The notes: generated by a model from the letters alone, not told the origin. A stretch of 64,000 nt of DNA from Vagococcus proximus (GCF_029143285.1 NZ_JAPDSH010000004.1:1-64000), one strand, 5' to 3'; shown: positions 25,791 to 34,813, counted from the first letter of the stretch. Translations and numbers: made by a program.

Positions 25791-27221
25791 TTATTTTTTA
25801 ACCATCTCTGGCAATTGTCGTTTGACTAATTTACCAAGTGAGTTACGTGGCAGTTCATCTATCACGTAATAGCACTTAGGTTGTTTGTAATGAGCGACAA
25901 GTCCATCTATTTCTTGTTTAATCAACTCTTCATCGAAAGTAAGTCCTGGATATAGGACAATATAAGCTGTAACGATTTCGCCCCAATACTCATCAGGTTC
26001 TCCTGTTACGGCGACTTCTTTAACTTGTGACGTCGTGAGTAGGGCATTTTCCACGCGGAGTGGGTAGATATTTTCACCACCAGAAATAATCAGCTCTTTC
26101 TTACGTCCAACGACATATAAGAAACCTTCCTCATCAAGATAACCAAGGTCACCTGTTTTTAGGAAGCCATCTGTTGTTTTAATCATCTCTGCATTGATGT
26201 AACCCGGTGACACATTTGGTGCTTTAATCAGGATTTCACCTATGCCATCTTCGTTAGGGTCTTCGATTTGAAGTTCCACAGGGAAGAGTGGCTGACCACT
26301 TGAACCGATTTTTCGCTTAGCATCACGGGCATTTAGTGCAATCACTTGCGACGCTGTTTCCGTCATACCGAAGGATTGAATAATCGGTAAATCAAGGGCA
26401 TGGGCTTCTTCTAATTGAGCGACCGTTAGGGGAGCACCACCTAATAGGACACAACGAAGTGACTCTTTGTTCTCAGCAAAGTCTGGAACTTTGAGAAGTG
26501 CCGTCAGCATCGTTGGAACGAGCGAAATATGCGTAATAGTAGCTTCTTTAATCAGCTGACAAATCAGTGTCGGATTAAATTTTTCGACAAGATAAACGGT
26601 ATTTCCGTAAATAAGACTCTTCATCATCATAGAGTACCCACTAATATGGAACAAAGGAACCGTTAGGAGCCATTTGTCATCAGGAGTCATTCCAACATTA
26701 AGAGCAGAGCCTGTCGCACTTGATAAGTGATTCTGATAGGTCTGTTTCACGCCTTTAGGGACACCTGTCGTACCAGAGGTAAACATAATGGTTGCCACGC
26801 TATCAAGCTCTAATGGCTTCTGAGTGTAAGATAACGCATCTGTTGTAATCTGTCTTAGTTCAACTAAATCAAGTACAGGACAAGGGCAGTCTATCAGCTT
26901 ATCGCTAAAAATAGGATCAACAATCACACAGTCTGGCTCAGCGATTGTAAGTTGTTGTGCGATTTCACCAGCCGTTAATCGGTTATTTAAGACCACCACT
27001 TCGACTTGTAGCAAGTGAAGGGCAAGGAGTAGTAAATAAAAGTCTGCATGATTACGACCTAAAACAGCCACCCGTTGTAAAGTGGGTGACTGTGAGGTAA
27101 TCGCAGTGGCAAGTTGTGTCGCATCAGTTTCTAATTCTTTAAAGGTCCAGCATGTATCGTTAAATACTAAACCCAATTGATTCGGACTCATCTTAGCCCG
27201 TTTGATTAACCAGTTTTCCAT
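25791..27221 (-). CDS. menE: o-Succinylbenzoate-CoA ligase
   Basis: An ANL-superfamily adenylating enzyme, 476 residues, activating o-succinylbenzoate to its CoA thioester in the menaquinone pathway. The P-loop-like motif is TIMFTSGTTGVPKGVKQ near residue 160, followed by SFGMTETASQ and the GYLDEEGFLYVVGRKKELIISGGENIYP hinge region; the catalytic lysine is in NSLGKLVKRQL near the C-terminus. It lies 14 bases after menB in the same direction. Length and partner support MenE rather than a fatty-acid ligase. Confidence 0.92.
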   Translation of the reverse strand: MENWLIKRAKMSPNQLGLVFNDTCWTFKELETDATQLATAITSQSPTLQRVAVLGRNHADFYLLLLALHLLQVEVVVLNNRLTAGEIAQQLTIAEPDCVIVDPIFSDKLIDCPCPVLDLVELRQITTDALSYTQKPLELDSVATIMFTSGTTGVPKGVKQTYQNHLSSATGSALNVGMTPDDKWLLTVPLFHISGYSMMMKSLIYGNTVYLVEKFNPTLICQLIKEATITHISLVPTMLTALLKVPDFAENKESLRCVLLGGAPLTVAQLEEAHALDLPIIQSFGMTETASQVIALNARDAKRKIGSSGQPLFPVELQIEDPNEDGIGEILIKAPNVSPGYINAEMIKTTDGFLKTGDLGYLDEEGFLYVVGRKKELIISGGENIYPLRVENALLTTSQVKEVAVTGEPDEYWGEIVTAYIVLYPGLTFDEELIKQEIDGLVAHYKQPKCYYVIDELPRNSLGKLVKRQLPEMVKK

Positions 27222-27235
27222 ACTTAGCCTTCTTT

Positions 27236-28048
27236 TTATGGGAATTTAGGGAATTGGTCAAAGTTAGGTTCTCTCTTCTCTAAGAATGAGTTTTTACCTT
27301 CTTTGCCTTCTTCAGTTGTGTAGTAAAGCATTGTGGCATCACCAGCGAATTGTTGTAAGCCAGCAAGTCCATCTGTATCAGCGTTCATAGCAGCTTTGAT
27401 GAAGCGGATAGCAGTAGGGCTCTTCTTAAGAATTTCTTTCGCCCAGCTGATTGTTTCTTCTTCAACTTTATCTAAAGGAACAACCGTATTAATCCAACCC
27501 ATTTGTAAGGCTTCTTCAGCAGGGTATTGTTTACATGTGAACCAAACTTCTTTAGCTTTCTTATGTCCAACGACACGTGCTAAGTAGCCTGAACCGTATC
27601 CAGCATCAAAACTACCTACGTTAGGGCCAGTTTGACCAAATACAGCATTATCAGCTGCAATTGTTAAGTCACAGACTAATTGTAAGACGTTACCGCCACC
27701 GATAGACCATCCTTTAACCATTGCAATAACTGGTTTTGGAATCACACGGATTAAGCGTTGTAAGTCTAAAACGTTTAAACGAGGGATACTGTTTTCGTCG
27801 ATGTAACCGCCATTTCCACGGACACTTTGGTCTCCGCCTGAACAGAAAGCTTTATCGCCTTCACCTGTAAGGATGATAACACCAATTGAAGCATCATCGC
27901 GAGAGATAGTAAAAGCTTCAATCATTTCTGAAACTGTAAGTGGTGTAAAGGCATTATGAACTTGAGGACGGTTGATTGAGATTTTCGCAATCGCACCTTG
28001 ACGCTCAAATAAAATTTCGTTGTATTCTTTAATAGTTGACCAAGTCAT
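27236..28048 (-). CDS. menB: 1,4-Dihydroxy-2-naphthoyl-CoA synthase
   Basis: Crotonase-fold enzyme of 270 residues closing the naphthoate ring from OSB-Co[12 protein letters not shown] near residue 70, [13 protein letters not shown] for the oxyanion hole, and [21 protein letters not shown] are MenB signatures. It is the first gene of a menB-menE operon and is divergent from a MenI-like thioesterase, which would take the next step. No other men genes are in this window. Confidence 0.96.
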   Translation of the reverse strand: MTWSTIKEYNEILFERQGAIAKISINRPQVHNAFTPLTVSEMIEAFTISRDDASIGVIILTGEGDKAFCSGGDQSVRGNGGYIDENSIPRLNVLDLQRLIRVIPKPVIAMVKGWSIGGGNVLQLVCDLTIAADNAVFGQTGPNVGSFDAGYGSGYLARVVGHKKAKEVWFTCKQYPAEEALQMGWINTVVPLDKVEEETISWAKEILKKSPTAIRFIKAAMNADTDGLAGLQQFAGDATMLYYTTEEGKEGKNSFLEKREPNFDQFPKFP

Positions 28049-28211
28049 ATTGGATCATTCCTTTCTCGTATATCTAGGAACATTATACATTATTTTCAGA
28101 AAAAAACATTGAAACTGGCTCAAATTAAGCCAATATTATTGAATGGACTAGTTATATGTGATTTACTTACTAAGTGAAAAGCGATAGTTCAATAGAGTTT
28201 GGAGGGATAAG

Positions 28212-28583
28212 ATGGATATTATAAATTTATTAGGGATTGTCCAAGAGACAGTCACGAAAGAAAAAGTAGTGTTATCAATGGAAGTAAAAGAAGAACATTG
28301 CCAGCCTTTTGGTATTATGCATGGTGGTGTATCCGCTGTACTTGCCGAAACAGCAGCAAGTCTAGGGGCTTTAGAAAATGCGGAAGAAGGTCGTATTCCT
28401 GTAGGGATGGACATTCATTCGAGACATGTTAAGTCTGTTGCAAAAGGTAGACTAGCGGTGGAGGCAGAGCCTGTATCAATTGGCAAGACGGTTCAAGTCT
28501 GGGAAGTGACGATTACAGACGACCGAGAACGTGTGATCAGTCATAGTACGTGTAGTTTAATGATGATTGAAAGGAAAGGGTAA
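28212..28583 (+). CDS. menI: Hotdog-fold thioesterase, probably DHNA-CoA thioesterase
   Basis: A 123-residue PaaI/YbgC-superfamily thioesterase. The active-site stretch PFGIMHGGVSAVLAETAAS has the catalytic Glu and the HGG loop, typical of the EntH/MenI group. Position next to divergent menB-menE makes hydrolysis of 1,4-dihydroxy-2-naphthoyl-CoA the likely role. TTGGAGGGATAAG provides a good ribosome site. Only one base separates its stop from the start of the anion carrier gene, so the two are cotranscribed. Confidence 0.85.
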   Translation: MDIINLLGIVQETVTKEKVVLSMEVKEEHCQPFGIMHGGVSAVLAETAASLGALENAEEGRIPVGMDIHSRHVKSVAKGRLAVEAEPVSIGKTVQVWEVTITDDRERVISHSTCSLMMIERKG

Positions 28584-28584
28584 C

Positions 28585-29994
28585 ATGGCATTAACAAAAC
28601 AAAATAAGATAAAAGGCTTAATTTTACTGGCTTTTATGTTTGGTTTATTAGTAGGCCCAATTCCTTTTGGGTTAACGGTTAATGGTTGGCGTGGTGCTGT
28701 GTTATTTATCAGTTTTGTGATCAGTAGTTTATTAGGACTTGCCCCAATCGGCATGCAATCGTTGATTGTCTTGACATTAATAGGGCTGTTCAAATTAACG
28801 CCAGACAGTAAAGCGTTATTTGCAGTCTTTGGTTCGGAAAGTATTTGGCTAGTTATTTTTGCCTTTTTCATTGCCATTGGCTTTCGTAATACAGGTTTAG
28901 GAAACCGAATTTCATATGGACTCATTCGTTTGATGGGAAATTCAGTTCAGTCCGTTGGCTATGGACTTATCTTATGTGACCTTGTCGTCGCACCCTTCAT
29001 CCCAAGTAGTAATGCAAGGGGAGCAGGTATCGGTTATCCGATTACTACTTCTGTGATTGACTCATTAGAGATAGAGGATAAAGAAGAACGTAGACGAGCG
29101 GGGTCTTATTTTAGTATGGTAAGTTACCACGGAAATTTACTGACAAGTACGTTGTTTTTAACAGCGATGGCGACGAATCCAATGGCTCTTTCAATGGCGA
29201 AAGATTTAGTAGATGTTGACCTAAGTTGGGGGAAATGGTTAATGATTATGGCTATTCCTAGTGTCTTAGCTTTGTTATTAATTCCTTATGTTTTGAAACA
29301 ACTTATTAAACCAGTCGATTTTGATACAGCTAAAATCAAACAGGATGCGTCAGTTAAACTAGCTGAGATGGGGAAATTAAAACAATCAGAGATGATTTTA
29401 ATCGCAACCTTTGTCTTGATGATTTTCCTATGGTCATTCGGAAAGCAGTTTGGTGTCAACGCCACAGTGGTATGTATGATTGCTACGTCGATTTTGTTAG
29501 TGACAAATGTGATAGCTTATGATGATATCTTAAAGGAAAAGAATGCTTGGGATATTTTAATATGGATGTCGCCTTTACTACTTTTAACGTCAATTATGAC
29601 CAAAGAAGGTGTGATTGACCGTGTGGTTCAGTTAGCGCAGAACTTACCAATGAATGTCTCATGGGTGAGTGTTTATATTATCGTATCGTTATTATATGTG
29701 TATTTACATTACTTCTTTACGAGTACAGTGGTTCATTTGCAAGTGTTATTTTTACCATTCTTAACGATTATGTTAAGCTTCGGCGTACCAAGTTTACTTG
29801 CAGTGATGACGTTAACAACGTTACTTGCGATTACACCAGGTATGACGCATTACGGAACAGGGACATCTGGACTTTATTTCTCACTAGGTTACACGCCACA
29901 GAAACAATTATGGCTAATTGGATTTGTCATTTCAGTTATTGAATTGGTATTATTTCTTGGGTTATTACCCCTTACAACAGGGTGGTTTGGATAA
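28585..29994 (+). CDS. DASS-family (divalent anion:sodium symporter) permease
   Basis: 469 residues and about 12-13 hydrophobic segments from ATG 28585 (GGAAAGGG upstream). DASS features are visible: PFIPSSNARGAGIGYPI near residue 145 and the C-terminal MTHYGTGTSGLYFSLGYTP. Relatives carry di- and tricarboxylates such as succinate, citrate or malate. It is directly coupled to the MenI-like gene, which raises the possibility of a dicarboxylate related to menaquinone precursor supply, although specificity cannot be read from sequence. Confidence 0.88.
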   Translation: MALTKQNKIKGLILLAFMFGLLVGPIPFGLTVNGWRGAVLFISFVISSLLGLAPIGMQSLIVLTLIGLFKLTPDSKALFAVFGSESIWLVIFAFFIAIGFRNTGLGNRISYGLIRLMGNSVQSVGYGLILCDLVVAPFIPSSNARGAGIGYPITTSVIDSLEIEDKEERRRAGSYFSMVSYHGNLLTSTLFLTAMATNPMALSMAKDLVDVDLSWGKWLMIMAIPSVLALLLIPYVLKQLIKPVDFDTAKIKQDASVKLAEMGKLKQSEMILIATFVLMIFLWSFGKQFGVNATVVCMIATSILLVTNVIAYDDILKEKNAWDILIWMSPLLLLTSIMTKEGVIDRVVQLAQNLPMNVSWVSVYIIVSLLYVYLHYFFTSTVVHLQVLFLPFLTIMLSFGVPSLLAVMTLTTLLAITPGMTHYGTGTSGLYFSLGYTPQKQLWLIGFVISVIELVLFLGLLPLTTGWFG

Positions 29995-30023
29995 GAAAAA
30001 AGAGGCTTAGGCCTCTTTTTTTT
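29995..30023 (+). terminator. Terminator after the DASS gene
   Basis: AAAAAAGAGGC-TTAG-GCCTCTTTTTTTT, perfect stem with T run. Confidence 0.92.
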
Positions 30024-30024
30024 A

Positions 30025-30510
30025 TTACATTTGAAAACTGACATTAATATTATTATTTTTTCCAGTGACAGTCCCTTTTAACCAACAAGTTTGCATGATA
30101 ATTCCCATATAATCTGTTGCGTTGAAAGATAGTTTTCCATATTTATCACCTTTTGAGAGTTTTTCTTTAGAGTACGTACAACCGATTGTAAGTATCCACA
30201 TATTTGAAACAGATGTGACTTTATTATTTGTAACTTTCATATCAAAAGAACAATTTATTATTAATCCAGTATAAGAAACTTCCCATATGGTCCATGATTT
30301 TGATGAATTGCTACTTACAAGGTGTGAGTTTTAACGTATAAAGGTTACCATTAGAATCTAAACCTTGAATCGTTTTTTTAGTGCCGTCACTTTTAAAATT
30401 GACAGTTTCAGTCAGTTTATTTATATGATGTGAATTATTATGTTGAGAGGCATAGGAAGATGTTGTTCCAACAAAAGTGAGAAATAGAGAGATTAAAACT
30501 GTTAGGAAAA
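30025..30510 (-). pseudogene. Broken gene for a small secreted protein
   Basis: Reading the minus strand from 30510, a signal-peptide-like sequence (FLTVLISLFLTFVGTTSSYASQ) is followed by NKLTETVNFKSDGTKKTIQG and NGNLYTLKLTP, then stop codons at about 30320. A later open stretch from 30240 (VTNNKVTSVSNMWILTIGCTYSKE and on) ends at 30025 and looks like the C-terminal half. No start codon with a ribosome site precedes the signal peptide. Together these suggest a degraded secreted protein gene of about 140 residues. The split into halves is my reading and needs an intact homologue for proof. Confidence 0.5.
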
Positions 30511-30511
30511 T

Positions 30512-30946
30512 TTATTTTTTAAAATTATCATGTGAAACTTCTTTTGAAATAAAAAAAAGTAATTTAAAAATGATAAAAGCGATTAGAGAGACAGATAAGA
30601 GTGTTAGTGTTGTGAAGGTGAAGTGATGATAATAGGAAAAAAGTAAAAATGTAAATATTAGAAGTAAAAAAAATAATTTTTTACTTCTAATCAATATTTT
30701 CCTAAAATAATATCTACTGTCAATAGGTTGACTTGTTTTTTCGGAATTAGTAGTGGTAATGAGGGAATCGAGTGATACGTTAAATAGGGTTGTAAGTTGA
30801 ATCAAATGCTTTAAATCTGGAATTGTTTCGTCACGTTCCCATTTTGAAATAGATTGTCTTGATATGTTTAACATTTCAGCAAGTGATTTCTGAGAGAGTC
30901 CTTTTTCTTTTCTTAATTCAAATATCCTATAACCAAGTGTTTTCAT
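30512..30946 (-). CDS. XRE regulator with two transmembrane helices
   Basis: 144 residues from ATG 30946 with AGGAGG upstream on the minus strand. The helix-turn-helix LSQKSLAEMLNISRQSISKWERDETIPD lies at residues 18-45, and two hydrophobic helices lie at about 92-108 and 115-135. It has the same layout as the proteins at 9116-9526 and 14547-15089, though their membrane parts differ. It probably regulated the secreted-protein gene just downstream, now broken. Confidence 0.85.
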   Translation of the reverse strand: MKTLGYRIFELRKEKGLSQKSLAEMLNISRQSISKWERDETIPDLKHLIQLTTLFNVSLDSLITTTNSEKTSQPIDSRYYFRKILIRSKKLFFLLLIFTFLLFSYYHHFTFTTLTLLSVSLIAFIIFKLLFFISKEVSHDNFKK

Positions 30947-31097
30947 CAAAAACCTCCTATTTATTGAAGCATAGTTTGCAATTTAATTGTAACATTTTTT
31001 GGGGATTATCTAAGAACTTTCAAGTTGCATAGTTGTAAACTATTAGTTTCATTTTTGTATTTTAATAAAAAGACTTGCTTTTTATACAGTTACGCTA

Positions 31098-31112
31098 TAT
31101 AGTTTAACTATA
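31098..31112. promoter_or_regulatory. Palindrome at the PadR promoter, candidate operator
   Basis: TATAGTT-T-AACTATA is a perfect 7-1-7 palindrome within a run of related repeats (ACAGTTACGCTATATAG, ACAGTTCGACTATATA) just upstream of the PadR gene, overlapping the probable -10 region. PadR proteins typically autorepress through such AT-rich palindromes. Confidence 0.55.
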
Positions 31113-31139
31113 CAGTTCGACTATATAAGAGGTGAAAAT

Positions 31140-31448
31140 ATGAGAAATTCAAGATTACCGTTAACCGAGACAGTATATTATCTTCTATTAGTCTTTAAAA
31201 AGCCGACCTATGGCTATTTAGCTATTAAGGAAATCGAAGAATTAAGCGAAGGTGACGTTAGGATTGCGGCGGGAACCATGTACGGTGCGATTGAAAATTT
31301 ATTAAAGTCAGAGATGATTGTCCAAGTGTCATCGGAAAATGAACGACGTAAGATGTATCAAACAACAGCTTATGGTAATGAGGTATTGGAAGAAGAAGTA
31401 GCACGTCTAAGTCATTGTGTACGTGTCTGGGAAAAATTGAATCGATAG
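31140..31448 (+). CDS. PadR-family transcriptional regulator
   Basis: 102 residues forming a winged helix of the PadR N-terminal type: LTETVYYLLLVFKKPTYGYLAIKEIEE, then AAGTMYGAIENLLKSEMIV and RRKMYQTTAYGNEVLEEE. RBS AAGAGGTG. It lies 18 bases before a DUF2812 membrane protein gene, a very common PadR-DUF2812 pairing. Confidence 0.92.
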   Translation: MRNSRLPLTETVYYLLLVFKKPTYGYLAIKEIEELSEGDVRIAAGTMYGAIENLLKSEMIVQVSSENERRKMYQTTAYGNEVLEEEVARLSHCVRVWEKLNR

Positions 31449-31466
31449 GTATTGGAGGAGAAGATA

Positions 31467-32102
31467 ATGAGAGAGAAGAAAAAGTGGAAGATTTTTGTAT
31501 CATTAGATAAAGAAGAAGCGTGGTTAAACAAACAATTGGAAAATGGCTGGCGCTTTACTGGTATAACAGCTATGGGCCGTTATAAATTTAGAGAAGTTGA
31601 AGCAGTGGACCATGATAAGGTTATTCGCGTTGATTACAGAAAATTTGAAAAAACAGCCCCGTATTCAGACTATCTTCAGTTTATGGAAGATGCAGGATGG
31701 AAGCATTTGGCAGGCAAAAAAGATAGTGGCACCCATTACTATATTGGGAGTAAGACGAATCAAATGGAGCTTTATTCAGATAATGATTCAAAATTAGAAC
31801 GAGATAAGCGCTTAAGAAAAGGGTATGCGGTGTCTATGTTACCTATTTTAGTCATTTATTATGTTTTATTTGAAAAAGGTAGTGTGTCAGCCGTTATGAA
31901 TCCCTCGCAATTTTTCTTAACACCAGGACTATGGGAAAAAACAGGTAGCGCCTTTACAAAAGCCTTTTTATTTGAACTCCCATTTGCGGGAATGCGATTA
32001 GCAGTTGCCTTAATATTCCCAATAGTATTGATTTTCTTTGGGGTAACGTTGGCTAAAATCCAATGGAATATTTTGCAACGAGAGAAAATGATTAAAAAAT
32101 AA
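31467..32102 (+). CDS. DUF2812 domain membrane protein
   Basis: 211 residues from ATG 31467; GGAGGAG at 31453-31459 rules out the TTG at 31452. The N-terminal half is DUF2812 (KIFVSLDKEEAWLNKQLENGWRFTGI, then RVDYRKF and EDAGWKHLAG). Two or three helices follow near residues 120-140, 170 and 182-203. Function is unknown; the PadR partner suggests membrane or envelope stress control. Confidence 0.85.
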   Translation: MREKKKWKIFVSLDKEEAWLNKQLENGWRFTGITAMGRYKFREVEAVDHDKVIRVDYRKFEKTAPYSDYLQFMEDAGWKHLAGKKDSGTHYYIGSKTNQMELYSDNDSKLERDKRLRKGYAVSMLPILVIYYVLFEKGSVSAVMNPSQFFLTPGLWEKTGSAFTKAFLFELPFAGMRLAVALIFPIVLIFFGVTLAKIQWNILQREKMIKK

Positions 32103-32164
32103 AAAATGTTCTTTTTTTGTTCAACTGTTATTTTTAATGAAAAAAATGCTAAAATACAGAGTGG

Positions 32165-32178
32165 TGTAAGCGTTTTAA
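32165..32178 (+). promoter_or_regulatory. cre-like catabolite control site
   Basis: TGTAAGCGTTTTAA matches the CcpA cre consensus (TGNAANCGNTNNCA) except one base, 34 bases upstream of the GH85 start and just after a TAAAAT -10-like box (32150-32155). It would place the glycosidase under catabolite repression. Confidence 0.6.
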
Positions 32179-32211
32179 ATAAAAGTAATGGTAAAGAACA
32201 GGAGAGATTAG

Positions 32212-34182
32212 ATGTCAAATAAGTATTCTGCAAAAGGACCGAATCAGCCTTATTTTCACGGGTTTAGTGCTCAACAGTTATTAAATTGGTCACCAGAAAC
32301 TGATAAAACTGCGAAGTATTTTAGATCAGAAACACCATTAGCAGCAAGAAATAAGACATATAGAGAGACTCAAGCACAACCAGCGATAGCTCATCAAGCA
32401 GAGGTTATAACATTATCAGGTGATTATGGAGACCCAGGAGCAGATCTATTAAAAGGGATACCTGATGTTACTCGGACAGTCGATGCTTTTGCTCGTCATA
32501 ATTTTCAATTTTGGCAGTATGTTGATTATTACGGGGCATGGAATGGTATGGCAATAGATGGTATGACCTATGATGATATCAAAGAGGCAAAGGATACAGT
32601 GTATGGTGTACTTAATTATCCTAACCCAGCCTATACAGATGCAGCTCATCGTAATGGCGTGAAAAGTTTAGGCGGTTGGTTTTGGCCTAGAGAAGACGAT
32701 TTTTCAGAATGGGTAGCCAGCGAAAATGGTAAATTTCCAATTGCGGATAAAATGATTGAGTTAGCGAGATACATGAACTTTGATGGGTATTTTATCAATC
32801 AAGAAGCGACAGTGTCTGAAGAACACGCAGTAAAATTACAAGAGATGTTAATTTATTTTAAAGAACAAGCACCTGATTTATATATTCAATTTTACGACTG
32901 TATCAAGCCTGATGGTGAGCTATATTATGTTAATGGGTTTACAGACGTGAATAGTTACTGGGTAGAAGCTGAAAATGGATGCGCGTCAGATAGTATGTTT
33001 ATGAACTATGCGTGGCATACCGAACGTTTAAAAGAAGCCAATCGTCACGCAAAAGAAATGGGGAGAGATCCTCTTGAGATTATCTTTGCAGGAACAGAGC
33101 ATCAAAAATATGGGTTTAATCCACCGTATGATATCCGCCAGGTTTTTAATACTGAAGAAACACCTTTAGCATCATGGGGATTATTCTGTACGGATTTCAC
33201 TTTTTCGCGTTATCCAGGCGATAATTTAGATAATGCTAATCAACATGATATCAGTGAACGTGACCGCCAGTTTTGGTCGGGGCCAAAATCAAATCCGACA
33301 GATACTGGGCGTTTAACTGAAGAAAACAGCGCTCCTTATTCGGATAAAATGGTACCTAATGACCGTGATAACCCGGATCACTGGGATGGTGTCGCTCATT
33401 TTATTGCTGAAAAAACAGTGATTAATACGGCACCATTTGTGACTCATTTTAATACAGGACATGGCTTAGCTTTCTTTACAGAAGGTGAAAAGCAAGCGAC
33501 AAGAGAATGGAGCAACATGAGCAGTCAGGATATCCTCCCAAGCTGGCAGTGGTGGCAAACAGGAGAGGCGCTAATTGACTTTGATTACAACACAGCGTGG
33601 AATGGCGGAAGTTCGCTTAAAGTATCTCAACTTTCTAAGGACACGTTGGTTAATTTATTCAAAATGGATGTCATGTTAACAGGAGTAGAACAACTTTCTG
33701 TGATTACAAAAGCTAAAGGAAACGTAAAAGGAAGTTTAGTCCTTTACTTTAAAGATGATTTAGAAAATCCAGTTAGTCTGCCATTTGGTGTCAGAGAAAC
33801 ATGGGAAACAAGTTGTTTTGAGTTGAGTTTCTATGAAGGGCGCGAAATTGGGAAACTTGCTTTAAATGTAATAGGTGAATCAGATAGCGAGATATATGTG
33901 GGTGAATTGAGTCTGAAAAATAACATAATAGAGTTAACTGGAAAACCTAGTTTTTCTGTGGAACAGTATCTAGAAGAGAGTGGCGAAGCTTTTGTGACGG
34001 CTACTTTAGATGAAGAGATTATGTATTACGATATTTGGGACAACACTAACAATTTTATTGACCGTGTCCATGCATCGGACAGTTATCTTAATCATATCAG
34101 TAAAGACGCCACACAGTTAATCGTAAAACCCGTGTCACACAGTAGAGCCTCTTATGATGAGATTGTGGTTGAGTTAGTTTAA
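32212..34182 (+). CDS. GH85 endo-beta-N-acetylglucosaminidase, cytoplasmic
   Basis: 656 residues of the GH85 family, which cleaves the chitobiose core of N-glycans. The start YFHGFSAQQLLNWSPETD, FWQYVDYYGAWNGM and LGGWFWPREDD are typical. The catalytic pair is Asn196 and Glu198 in YFINQEA, the NxE arrangement of GH85. A C-terminal beta domain follows after about 470. There is no signal peptide or anchor, so the enzyme should act in the cytoplasm on imported glycans, unlike secreted EndoE/EndoD. A MazG-like gene follows after 15 bases. Regulation by CcpA is suggested by the upstream cre-like site. Confidence 0.9.
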   Translation: MSNKYSAKGPNQPYFHGFSAQQLLNWSPETDKTAKYFRSETPLAARNKTYRETQAQPAIAHQAEVITLSGDYGDPGADLLKGIPDVTRTVDAFARHNFQFWQYVDYYGAWNGMAIDGMTYDDIKEAKDTVYGVLNYPNPAYTDAAHRNGVKSLGGWFWPREDDFSEWVASENGKFPIADKMIELARYMNFDGYFINQEATVSEEHAVKLQEMLIYFKEQAPDLYIQFYDCIKPDGELYYVNGFTDVNSYWVEAENGCASDSMFMNYAWHTERLKEANRHAKEMGRDPLEIIFAGTEHQKYGFNPPYDIRQVFNTEETPLASWGLFCTDFTFSRYPGDNLDNANQHDISERDRQFWSGPKSNPTDTGRLTEENSAPYSDKMVPNDRDNPDHWDGVAHFIAEKTVINTAPFVTHFNTGHGLAFFTEGEKQATREWSNMSSQDILPSWQWWQTGEALIDFDYNTAWNGGSSLKVSQLSKDTLVNLFKMDVMLTGVEQLSVITKAKGNVKGSLVLYFKDDLENPVSLPFGVRETWETSCFELSFYEGREIGKLALNVIGESDSEIYVGELSLKNNIIELTGKPSFSVEQYLEESGEAFVTATLDEEIMYYDIWDNTNNFIDRVHASDSYLNHISKDATQLIVKPVSHSRASYDEIVVELV

Positions 34183-34197
34183 AGAAGGAGAGTATTA

Positions 34198-34509
34198 ATG
34201 TCAGGAAAATTAATTAGAGATTTATTACAAGAACCAATTACTAAAACCTTCCCTGATGCGGAGTTTCGAGAACTTACAGGTGAAGAATTACACGATGCTT
34301 TAACAGGTAAATTACAGGAAGAGGTTTTAGAATACATCCAAGCGCCCAATCGTGACAATAAACTGGAAGAGTTAGCTGATATTTATGAAGTATTAGAGGC
34401 CTTAGTGACGTATGAAGGATTTGATAAAGAGACAGTGACCTCTAAAAAAGAAGAAAAGAAAGCCGAACGTGGAGGATTTGAAGGCGGCGTGTATTGGGAT
34501 AAAAAATAA
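34198..34509 (+). CDS. MazG-like nucleotide pyrophosphohydrolase
   Basis: 103 residues of the small MazG-like all-alpha pyrophosphohydrolase group (COG4997 type). The metal-binding helices appear as KLQEEVLEY (ExxE) and LEELADIYEVLEAL (ExxD), followed by GFEGGVYW. It would hydrolyse non-canonical nucleoside triphosphates; the substrate is unknown. It is cotranscribed with the GH85 gene, with AAGGAGAG as its ribosome site. Confidence 0.85.
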   Translation: MSGKLIRDLLQEPITKTFPDAEFRELTGEELHDALTGKLQEEVLEYIQAPNRDNKLEELADIYEVLEALVTYEGFDKETVTSKKEEKKAERGGFEGGVYWDKK

Positions 34510-34556
34510 GCTGTTTTAGTCTTTTCCTTGAACGATAATTGTCCAAAAAATAGTGA

Positions 34557-34594
34557 AGCGAACACCGTTATATCAGCGGTTGTTCGCTTTTTAT
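34557..34594 (+). terminator. Terminator that opens toxin module A
   Basis: AAGCGAACACCG-TTATATCAG-CGGTTGTTCGCTT followed by TTTATA. Versions of the same hairpin open modules B (55096-55130) and C (58494-58532), so it is part of the repeated cassette. Confidence 0.75.
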
Positions 34595-34669
34595 ATATAT
34601 AGCGTAGCAGTATAATAGCCGAGTAAAGAAGTTATGGTGGTGGCTATCTATAAATAGGAGGTGGTGCTT

Positions 34670-34813
34670 ATGAAAATAAGGGCTAAATACTATGAAGGGA
34701 GAAGCCTTTTGTCAGCATTAGAGACGATTAAGCTGATTTTAGCTATAGGGATGTTTACTATATCTTTAATCAGGTTAGTGGTCGACTTGCTAAAAAATGA
34801 CGAAAAAAAATAA
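34670..34813 (+). CDS. Holin-like toxin peptide, module A
   Basis: A 47-residue peptide (MKIRAKYYEGRSLLSALETI and on) with a basic N-terminus, one hydrophobic helix at about 21-40 and a charged tail KNDEKK. The strong ribosome site AGGAGGTGGT lies at 34656-34665, and TATAAT at 34611-34616. The LSALETIKLILAIGMFTISLI pattern resembles the putative holin-like toxins of lactic acid bacteria. Two close relatives lie at 55205 and 58608. It would act on the membrane if translated; an antisense RNA overlaps its 3' end. Confidence 0.75.
   Translation: MKIRAKYYEGRSLLSALETIKLILAIGMFTISLIRLVVDLLKNDEKK

Noticed and set aside
29661-29942. Second open frame inside the DASS carrier gene
   Set aside because: It lies wholly within a well-supported membrane protein gene in another frame and has no start signal of its own.
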